IMG/VR virus record: IMGVR_UViG_3300046450_001731
Coordinates: 1 to 27,037 of that record
Source of the DNA: a virus
Length of the DNA stretch: 27,037 nt
Strand: one strand, 5' to 3'
The translations under genes and the position numbers were made by a program. Under the pieces are notes generated by a model. That model did not search any database. It saw nothing but the letters and a program-made list of their open reading frames with translations, and was not told the DNA's origin. Below, piece by piece: positions 22,386 through 27,037 of this stretch; position 1 is the stretch's first letter, and each line of letters begins with the position of its first letter.

Positions 22386-22391
22386 ATAAAG

Positions 22392-22429
22392 CGCAGCCCC
22401 GCTAGACCGTAAGGCCGAGCGGGGCTGCG
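22392..22429 (+). terminator. 12-bp hairpin after acidic gene
   Basis: CGCAGCCCCGCT (22392-22403) pairs perfectly with AGCGGGGCTGCG (22418-22429) around 14 bases. It starts seven bases after the stop codon. There is no T-run, so it may be a factor-dependent or partial terminator, or a transcript-end stabiliser. It is larger than the array hairpins and unlike them in loop. Confidence 0.45.
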
Positions 22430-22437
22430 GTGCCCTC

Positions 22438-22448
22438 CACCCTGGAGA
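22438..22448 (+). other. Orphan ribosome-binding leader
   Basis: CACCCTGGAGA repeats the leader of the 14762 and 15123 genes but no start codon follows at normal distance; the next in-frame codons soon stop. A second leader (ACCGGAGCAGTCAA) lies just before the next real gene. This looks like the remnant of a lost gene. Confidence 0.4.
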
Positions 22449-22493
22449 GGTATTAAGCGCTAATAAACTACAACCCAACACCGGAGCAGTCAA

Positions 22494-22808
22494 ATGAAAG
22501 GCGCACTTAATATTTTTGAAGAGCGGAATATAACGCGACGCGAGGCTAAGATCGCTGGCGTGCCACGGTCGACGCAGCTGGTACGCGGCGACAGCACCCT
22601 GGTGCACCTCAGGCGCATCACAAAGGGCGAGCGGCTGGAGGTCGACATCAATAGCGATCACCCGCTGGCGTGCTGGTGGCGCACGGCGGGAGCAGGGAGC
22701 GGTGCCAACACCTCGATCAGGCTCACGGATGCGCAGCGCAAGAAGGCCCTGCAGCTGGGGGACGGTCGAATCAACAAGGGCATCAAAAGAGCCCTGGATA
22801 ACGCATAG
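22494..22808 (+). CDS. Last array gene, small basic protein
   Basis: A 104-aa basic protein with GGAG 13 bases upstream of the ATG. Residues 1-25 are helical (NIFEERNITRREAKIAGV), residues 30-55 are strands (TQLVRGDSTLVHLRRITKGE), and residues 75-104 form a basic helix (RLTDAQRKKALQLGDGRINK). A nucleic-acid-binding role would fit the charge, but no motif confirms it. It contains the third copy of the 16-bp repeat, in a third codon phase. A strong terminator follows. Confidence 0.65.
   Translation: MKGALNIFEERNITRREAKIAGVPRSTQLVRGDSTLVHLRRITKGERLEVDINSDHPLACWWRTAGAGSGANTSIRLTDAQRKKALQLGDGRINKGIKRALDNA
22685..22700 (+). repeat. 16-bp repeat, copy 3
   Basis: GGCGGGAGCAGGGAGC read here as TAGAGS. 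It is part of a 20-nt exact match (22681-22700) to 15354-15373. Confidence 0.7.
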
Positions 22809-22828
22809 GCGTACGAGGAGCCACATAG

Positions 22829-22867
22829 GGCCCGATCTGCACTCAGGTGCGGGTCGGGCCTTTCTCG
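22829..22867 (+). terminator. Intrinsic terminator ending the accessory operon
   Basis: GGCCCGA (22829-22835) pairs with TCGGGCC (22854-22860), and the stem continues inward through G-U pairs to GCAC-TCAG-GTGC (22839-22850). TTTCTCG follows. It is 20 nt past the last array stop and lies where plus and minus operons converge. Confidence 0.75.
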
Positions 22868-22881
22868 TCCCCAGGGGCGTC

Positions 22882-23028
22882 ATGCTGCAGCGAATTAACA
22901 GGCATACAGGGGTCGGTGCAATCAGGGCAGCTGTACAACGCGCCTGGGAAGTCGCACAGGCTGTCAGTGGTGCCGGTGCCGTAGGTCTGGCAGGGAGCCT
23001 CGCTCTCCTCGCCCACTCACCCGCATGA
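22882..23028 (+). CDS. Possible 48-aa hydrophobic peptide
   Basis: Starts at ATG 22882 with AGGGG five bases upstream, just past the terminator. The protein has a basic amphipathic start (MLQRINRHTGVGAIRAAVQR) and a hydrophobic stretch (AVSGAGAVGLAGSLALLA). It could be a small membrane peptide. It overlaps no confident gene, but its location after a terminator and lack of a promoter make it doubtful. About 40 bp to its right has no feature. Confidence 0.3.
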   Translation: MLQRINRHTGVGAIRAAVQRAWEVAQAVSGAGAVGLAGSLALLAHSPA

Positions 23029-23066
23029 TATGCAGGCGACTATGTCCATAGTAGTCAATTCCTCGG

Positions 23067-23264
23067 CTATATCCAGTAGCCGCGTGCGCGTTGCGGTTGA
23101 TGTATCTGCAGCATGTGTAGGTGTAAGTGTAGTTCCGCTTTTGGCGTAATGAAGTCTTTGTTGTACATGCCTTCATCTACCTGCGGTGTAGCTACTGTCC
23201 CGCAGGTAGACGTTAGCACCGCGACCACCACCCAGCCAAGGATACAGTGTCGCGACCATCTCAT
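23067..23264 (-). CDS. Small exported or membrane-anchored peptide
   Basis: A 65-aa protein with AAAGGAG nine bases before its ATG, a strong site that supports expression. Residues 1-7 are basic (MRWSRHC), residues 8-19 are hydrophobic (ILGWVVVAVLTS) and C21 follows in LTSTC, a poor match to a lipoprotein box. The rest has a HLHLHMLQIH stretch. It lies 43 bp after the methyltransferase on the same strand. It could be a lipoprotein, a lysis accessory, or a signal-anchored peptide; none can be confirmed. Confidence 0.5.
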   Translation of the reverse strand: MRWSRHCILGWVVVAVLTSTCGTVATPQVDEGMYNKDFITPKAELHLHLHMLQIHQPQRARGYWI

Positions 23265-23306
23265 TTTCAGTAACTCCTTTACACGTCCGACGGTGTATTA
23301 TTTTCG

Positions 23307-24143
23307 TTAGATTTCGCCGTTGCTCAAGATATCCCATGCGAGCGCTGCCACTGCTGGAACTTGACCGTTGCCAATGGCTCGAAGTCTGTCCACCCGATCG
23401 GCCATCCCATCAGCCATTCCGACAACTCGGGGCAGTAGTCCCGACCCGTAATCATAACTTCCACCTGGCCCCTCAGCGTGACAATTCGGACATCCGTATT
23501 TGCCCAGTTCGTCGTCGTAGATATACCCGCAGCCCTGGCATGATCGAAAAGCAACATCGGCAAGCGGTCGAGGCGTGTCTTGCCGTCCTTCCGTTTCGGA
23601 TTCATGCCGAGCGTGTCCTTCCAATCCCGAGCCGTCGGTGTCGGCAGTTGCGCAGAACCATAGTCGATGTCGACGATGATTAAGTCCAACAGCGTCAGCC
23701 CCGAGAGTGATCCATCGACAAGCATACCCGATGCCGGTAAGTTCTTCGATGATCTCACAGAGTCCATTTGTTCGCAGTGCTGGTGAATTTTCACCGAATA
23801 CATAGGCCGGTCGAACCTGTTCAATAATTCTGAACATCTGCCACCATAGAGAGGATCGTACGCCCCTAATGCCCTCGCGTCCCCACATCGCTCGCGCAAC
23901 GCTGATGTCTTGACAAGGAAATCCGCCCGATACCACGTCAACAAGTCCTCGCCAGGGTCGCCCATCGAAGGTTCGCACGTCGTCCCATACTGGAAAAGGT
24001 TCGAGGATTCTGTCGTTCTGTCGTGCCAGCAGTACGTCGCGGGCATATCGCTCGATCTCAACAGCGCAAACCGTTCGCCATCCACTGAGCATGCCTCCGA
24101 GTATTCCTCCACCAGCGCCTGCGAATAGTGCCAACTCATTCAT
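23307..24143 (-). CDS. dcm: DNA C5-cytosine methyltransferase
   Basis: A 278-aa protein. The start is the ATG at 24143, with GGGAG upstream and ATGA overlap with a 40-aa gene; a longer frame lacks support. Motifs: I LFAGAGGGILGG (6-17), IV GGFPCQDIS (73-81, nucleophile C77), VI as GENSPAL (117-123, ENS in place of the usual ENV), VIII as NHRRHRLWF (155-163) and X AIGNGQVPAVA (256-266). It transfers a methyl group from S-adenosylmethionine to cytosine. The target region (about 165-250) is short and holds a CxxC...CxxC zinc ribbon (C202, C205, C218, C221). Likely protects phage DNA. No partner restriction enzyme is seen. Confidence 0.9.
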   Translation of the reverse strand: MNELALFAGAGGGILGGMLSGWRTVCAVEIERYARDVLLARQNDRILEPFPVWDDVRTFDGRPWRGLVDVVSGGFPCQDISVARAMWGREGIRGVRSSLWWQMFRIIEQVRPAYVFGENSPALRTNGLCEIIEELTGIGYACRWITLGADAVGLNHRRHRLWFCATADTDGSGLEGHARHESETEGRQDTPRPLADVAFRSCQGCGYIYDDELGKYGCPNCHAEGPGGSYDYGSGLLPRVVGMADGMADRVDRLRAIGNGQVPAVAALAWDILSNGEI

Positions 24144-24262
24144 AGCGCTCCCGCGTCGATACCGCTCACCAGGGCCATGCCGAGCAAACATAGCAGCGAC
24201 CTGAATACGGCAGACGAGCTGTCCTTCAGGTGCGCCAGGAACTTCTTGTGGTTTTCTGTCAT
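24140..24262 (-). CDS. Hidden 40-aa membrane peptide coupled to dcm
   Basis: A short frame filling the gap between two genes exactly. Its ATG shares a base with the upstream stop (TAATG at 24264-24260) and its stop overlaps the methyltransferase start (ATGA at 24143-24140). The protein has a charged N-terminus (MTENHKKFLAHLKDSSS) and a hydrophobic segment (AVFRSLLCLLGMALVSGI). Double coupling makes a real gene likely. Function is unknown; it may be a small membrane peptide or serve mainly to couple translation. Confidence 0.65.
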   Translation of the reverse strand: MTENHKKFLAHLKDSSSAVFRSLLCLLGMALVSGIDAGAL

Positions 24263-24723
24263 TAAGTATCCGCCCGCATTTGTTCTGCGAGTGCCACCCA
24301 GGGAGAGCGGTCGACGGCGCGCTGGGGCAGCTCGCGCTCCAGCTGTGCGTAGTCCTCCTCGCTGGGGATCGTGTTGGTTAAATAATTACACAAGCGCACC
24401 AAATAGCTGGCGGTGCAGTGTTGTCGAGCGCGTACCACGATGTCGATGTCCCGTCCCGTTGCATACCGACCGCGCAGTTTCGGCGTGCTATTGCTCACCG
24501 GCATCGACCGAGCGATTGCTGCTGCGCGGCAGCTGGTCAGCGCCGGGAGCAGGGGCTTGTCATGCGTGCAGTGCCCCCGCTCGACAGCGATGTCCAACAG
24601 CTGCAGCCAGAGGGTCGGACTGGTGTCAGCGCCGAAGCGCTTGATCACCGACGCACCCATGCTGGGCATGTTGCCAAATCTACCTTCCCATTCTGCTGGG
24701 AAACTCAGCTCAGAAGATGTCAT
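24262..24723 (-). CDS. Helical protein in recombination operon, unknown
   Basis: A 153-aa helical protein. Residues 38-75 are helices with LWLQLLDIAVERGHC and a short loop; residues 80-150 are helices rich in Arg and Glu (RDIDIVVRARQHCTASYLVR, then LEYAQLERELPQ-like charged stretch). It overlaps the SSB-like gene's end by 14 nt. The place in the operon suggests DNA metabolism, but no motif is recognised. It could be a replication accessory or recombination mediator; both are guesses. Confidence 0.65.
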   Translation of the reverse strand: MTSSELSFPAEWEGRFGNMPSMGASVIKRFGADTSPTLWLQLLDIAVERGHCTHDKPLLPALTSCRAAAIARSMPVSNSTPKLRGRYATGRDIDIVVRARQHCTASYLVRLCNYLTNTIPSEEDYAQLERELPQRAVDRSPWVALAEQMRADT

Positions 24724-25045
24724 TGTCTTCTATCGGCATCGCCGTTGTGCTTGCTGATGCGACACGTTCGATTGACACGCCTGACGCACCCAGCCAGTAA
24801 CGACCAGAGTTGGCACCCTTGCCGCCCTTGAGGTTGATGTACGCGACAACGTGGTCACCACGATTGATGCCTTCGCATTTGTCGCAGTCACGTCCGAAAA
24901 ACTCGACAGCGATCTCCTTGTATGTTTCACCTGCCGTGCCGATGTCGACCACGATGTGGATCTTCGGGTACGTCGTGCCTGGGTCCTTTTTGCTCTCGAT
25001 ATCTTCCGATACGATGTCGACCACTTTGCCGTCAATGTTAAACAT
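24710..25045 (-). CDS. Single-stranded DNA-binding-like protein
   Basis: A 111-aa protein with a beta-rich body compatible with an OB fold (FNIDGKVVDIVSEDI, KIHIVVDIGTAGETYKEIAV, DHVVAYINLKGGKG) and an acidic last segment MPIEDNDIF. Such an acidic, Phe-ended tail is the hallmark by which SSB proteins recruit partners. GGAGGAG six bases before the ATG marks high expression. Neighbours are nuclease and annealing genes, as expected for an SSB. Length is somewhat short, and sequence is unlike E. coli SSB, so the call rests on tail, fold pattern and context. Confidence 0.7.
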   Translation of the reverse strand: MFNIDGKVVDIVSEDIESKKDPGTTYPKIHIVVDIGTAGETYKEIAVEFFGRDCDKCEGINRGDHVVAYINLKGGKGANSGRYWLGASGVSIERVASASTTAMPIEDNDIF

Positions 25046-25046
25046 G

Positions 25047-25463
25047 CTACTCCTCCTCGATTGTTGGTTTGTCGTTAATCAAAATAACATTGCCGATGCG
25101 CGGTCGCCAGACGACCGCCTTGCCCCCTCGCTTCACTTTTACTTTACGCCAGCCCCAGAGCTGCAGCTGACCTCCGCACAGCAGCCAGTCGCGGGTCTCC
25201 TCTTCCCTCTCCTCGCAGATCGTGCGAGCATGCGCTGTCCAGCCCGTTTGCCCGAACACCTGCACCCCGATGATGCCGCGAGCATGCGCCACGTCGAGAG
25301 CGATGATGTCGATGATGCCGAACAGGTCAGTACTATGGCCGAACGGTCGACCCGGTCCTGCCTGGATGCGTCGCTCGACGATGCCAGCGCGCACACCTAA
25401 TTCCCGGAAGACTTTGAGCGTGCGTTGCGTCGGTGTTGTTTTTCTACCCACCATGACCCTCAC
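25047..25463 (-). CDS. Small PD-(D/E)XK nuclease-like protein
   Basis: A 138-aa protein if started at GTG 25463, or 135 aa from ATG 25454; the ribosome site does not decide. Residues 30-70 read E30, then HSTDLFGIIDIIALD (D46, D52) and IIGVQVF with Q68 where many nucleases have E-x-K. A C-terminal strand pair follows (LLCGGQLQLWGWRKVKVKRG). The shape fits small phage nucleases of the PD-(D/E)XK fold, including resolvase-like proteins. The Gln variant is known in the superfamily. Resolution of recombination junctions is a plausible role. Confidence 0.5.
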   Translation of the reverse strand: MRVMVGRKTTPTQRTLKVFRELGVRAGIVERRIQAGPGRPFGHSTDLFGIIDIIALDVAHARGIIGVQVFGQTGWTAHARTICEEREEETRDWLLCGGQLQLWGWRKVKVKRGGKAVVWRPRIGNVILINDKPTIEEE

Positions 25464-25647
25464 TAATTTTTTTAAGTTGGGCGACCAGGACGCTATGTCT
25501 GGTCTGCTGCCGCCGGTCCGTCCTGATCACCGATGCGTAGCGGTTGGTCACTGCCATGATTCGGCAACGCACGACCTGGCCCGACTGCGCCTTTGGATTG
25601 AGCGCTGCAAGCGTTACCTCGCAGATGTCCCCCTGTTTCCATGTCAT
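25444..25647 (-). CDS. Small basic protein, unknown
   Basis: A 67-aa basic protein with AGGGGA eight bases upstream of the ATG. It is predicted beta-rich (DICEVTLAALNPKAQSGQVV, then CRIMAVTNRYASVIRTDRRQ), which would suit a small barrel. It overlaps the next gene by 20 nt and follows the nuclease by 39 bp. No family recognised; nucleic-acid binding would fit charge and context. Confidence 0.6.
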   Translation of the reverse strand: MTWKQGDICEVTLAALNPKAQSGQVVRCRIMAVTNRYASVIRTDRRQQTRHSVLVAQLKKISEGHGG

Positions 25648-25686
25648 GCCATCATCCCCTTATGGATGTACAACTGCGCGCCTGCA

Positions 25687-26460
25687 TCACCGACGATCCA
25701 TGCCTCCGATGCCATCGACCTCGATCGCAACAGGGTCGAGCATCGCACACACGTCGCACGTCCCGCACCTCGGCAACGGTGGCGGCAGCGTGGACTGCAA
25801 CCACTCGGCCAGTTGCTCTGCGATTTCAACGAACGGCATCTGCCAGCGGTATTGCGACGCCTCATCAATGATCACCCCAGGCTCACGGATCGACACCCAC
25901 TCGACGGGCACAACTGCACCATTGCCGCGATTGACTGCGACCAGCACAGGGGTGGCCGACAGACATAACTCCACGTCCTGCTGCAGTAGGTGCTTGTACA
26001 GGCTGCACTGTAGCTCGTATGACCAGTACCAGGCCTTGTAGCGTCGAGCCGCAACGTCGTACTGGTCGCGCCAGTTACCCAGGCACTTCAGCTCGATAAA
26101 TCGATCGGCCTGCAGGACGTCTACGAATCCAAGCCAGTTGACCCCGAACAGCTCACCCTCCAGCCTGTGCTGATACGTGCCCGTGACATACGGGGCAGTG
26201 TGATCATGCCGTGCAAACTCATCGCCAGCTTGTGCAGCATCGGCAAATATTTTTTTCAATCCCTTGTCGCGATCGCCCCGGACGTACATGTTATCAGCGT
26301 CTTCGCCCTGAGTCCCGGTTGCGACCGCTTCGAACAGATTACCGGCGCGCATCTCATCGCTGGGCGGTGGCAACTGCCAGTCCTCGCGAGCATAGGCGTG
26401 CCACTTAGCAGGGCATTCAGTGAGCATGCGGAACTGGTGTAGGCTAAAGTGCTTTTTCAT
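25687..26460 (-). CDS. RecB/Cas4-like exonuclease
   Basis: A 257-aa PD-(D/E)XK nuclease. Motifs in order: GNLFE (40-44, E44), GFVD (111-114, D114), IELK (122-125, E123-x-K125) and a QCSLY pattern (Q151, Y155), which together mark the RecB family. C16 near the start and C232, C235 and C238 near the end (CGTCDVC) are positioned as in Cas4 and AddB proteins, which use four cysteines for an iron-sulfur cluster. It would resect double-stranded ends to provide tails for annealing. The start overlaps the upstream stop (ATGA). No CRISPR locus is present, so this is a phage recombination enzyme. Confidence 0.75.
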   Translation of the reverse strand: MKKHFSLHQFRMLTECPAKWHAYAREDWQLPPPSDEMRAGNLFEAVATGTQGEDADNMYVRGDRDKGLKKIFADAAQAGDEFARHDHTAPYVTGTYQHRLEGELFGVNWLGFVDVLQADRFIELKCLGNWRDQYDVAARRYKAWYWSYELQCSLYKHLLQQDVELCLSATPVLVAVNRGNGAVVPVEWVSIREPGVIIDEASQYRWQMPFVEIAEQLAEWLQSTLPPPLPRCGTCDVCAMLDPVAIEVDGIGGMDRR

Positions 26461-27037
26461 GGTGCCTCCAACTTGCTGATCGCTTGCTCAATGCGGACCT
26501 GGGACAGCTCGACAACGTCCGTCACATTCTGTGTGCCCAGCCAGTTCGTCCGCTTCGCTCCCCATTCGGCGCCATACTTCGCGCTGCCTGCTTGATTGCA
26601 TTTGATCGCTGCGATCATCCGCTCGCACTCGTCGCCCGACAGGTCGTCAATAGTGACCGTCCGCTTCTTGGTGACGGCCAGAACCATCGGCAGGCGCGCA
26701 TCTGGCCACCCCTCGCCAAACGCCGCGACACCGATTGCTGTCAGCTGCTGGGCCCGCTTAGCGGATATTGGCTTGACATCGCCGGGCTCAATTTTCGGCG
26801 GAGCGTCCTGGGTGACCACTGGGCTACTGGCCTGGCTGGCGAGGTACGGGTCGTCGTGCCCCATCCCTTTGTACACGCCCAGACCGACGCCAAGGAATGA
26901 CGACGCCTTCGACAGCATATTAGTCTGCGCCATCTTGCGAGCTTCGGGGACATTGTCACCCTGGATGCGACCGTCGCCACTGGCGTGGACGTAGTACACA
27001 GGCCAGTCGGCAATAGAGTCAGTCGCATCACTGGCGA
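26457..27037 (-). CDS. Annealing-protein candidate, N-terminus missing
   Basis: An open frame runs in from the right edge with no start visible; the GTG at 26999 is just an internal Val. At least 193 codons are seen. The visible part has a helix-rich segment (ARKMAQTNMLSKASSFLGVG, then LGVYKG), a linker rich in Pro, and a C-terminal unit (ISAKRAQQLTAIGVAAFGEG ... DDLSGDECERM) of a type often found at the end of phage annealing proteins. With a nuclease and SSB downstream it probably is a single-strand annealing protein (ERF/Rad52-like), but the defining core is outside the window. Confidence 0.45.
   Translation of the reverse strand, partial: ASDATDSIADWPVYYVHASGDGRIQGDNVPEARKMAQTNMLSKASSFLGVGLGVYKGMGHDDPYLASQASSPVVTQDAPPKIEPGDVKPISAKRAQQLTAIGVAAFGEGWPDARLPMVLAVTKKRTVTIDDLSGDECERMIAAIKCNQAGSAKYGAEWGAKRTNWLGTQNVTDVVELSQVRIEQAISKLEAP

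Noticed and set aside
22964-23176. 70-aa minus-strand open frame overlapping the 65-aa exported peptide, considered as an Rz/Rz1-type nested pair
   Set aside because: It starts inside the end of the other frame instead of enclosing it, has no membrane segment and no ribosome site.
23324-24139. 271-aa open frame overlapping the methyltransferase on the same strand
   Set aside because: It is an alternate frame of a gene with clear motifs, and its own translation shows no domain or ribosome site.

Overview
The window is part of a tailed double-stranded DNA bacteriophage genome. It has a P22-like portal protein, an N4-gp56-type major capsid protein, a scaffold-like protein, a head-tail adaptor, a nozzle-like protein and a large terminase subunit. 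No tape-measure or sheath gene is visible, so podovirus morphology is the best inference. Shine-Dalgarno sites and sigma70-like promoters point to a bacterial host, but nothing identifies the species. A tyrosine recombinase hints at integration, but no repressor or attachment site is seen.

Layout. (1) 1-11018, minus strand: virion operon, read right to left as unknown 204-aa protein, portal, scaffold, capsid, two small virion proteins, terminator-like hairpin, small zinc finger, adaptor with a large insertion, fibre-like protein, nozzle, Q/N-rich protein, GNAT-like protein and a partial gene at the left edge. (2) 11019-11108: divergent control region with two 16-bp operator-like repeats. (3) 11109-14162, plus strand: terminase, two small genes and a metallophosphoesterase. 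(4) 14163-14761: noncoding, structured, with two promoter-like sites. (5) 14762-22808, plus strand: accessory region of 16 mostly small genes, including an ArdC-type antirestriction protein and the tyrosine recombinase, ending at a terminator. (6) 23067-27037, minus strand: recombination and DNA-modification operon with an annealing-protein candidate (partial), a RecB/Cas4-like nuclease, a small nuclease-like protein, an SSB-like protein, a hidden 40-aa membrane peptide, a C5-cytosine methyltransferase and a small exported peptide.

The most striking feature is in region 5. Between 15064 and 21304 every gene junction except the one ATGA overlap carries a short hairpin. In ten of twelve cases it is a single hairpin ending 20-26 nt before the next start codon. 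The loop sequences are conserved (AATCAC or CTGCGA) while the stems change by compensating substitutions. Hairpin type goes with ribosome-binding leader type, and two leaders are identical for 32 nt across the start codon. This resembles in principle the start-associated sequences of cluster K mycobacteriophages, but the motifs differ. A separate 16-20 bp repeat occurs in three coding positions in three different reading frames.

The genes fit a phage that builds and packages a podovirus-type head from a divergent promoter region, protects its DNA with both a methyltransferase and an ArdC-like protein, and carries its own recombination set. Functions are read from motifs by eye; no database search was possible.
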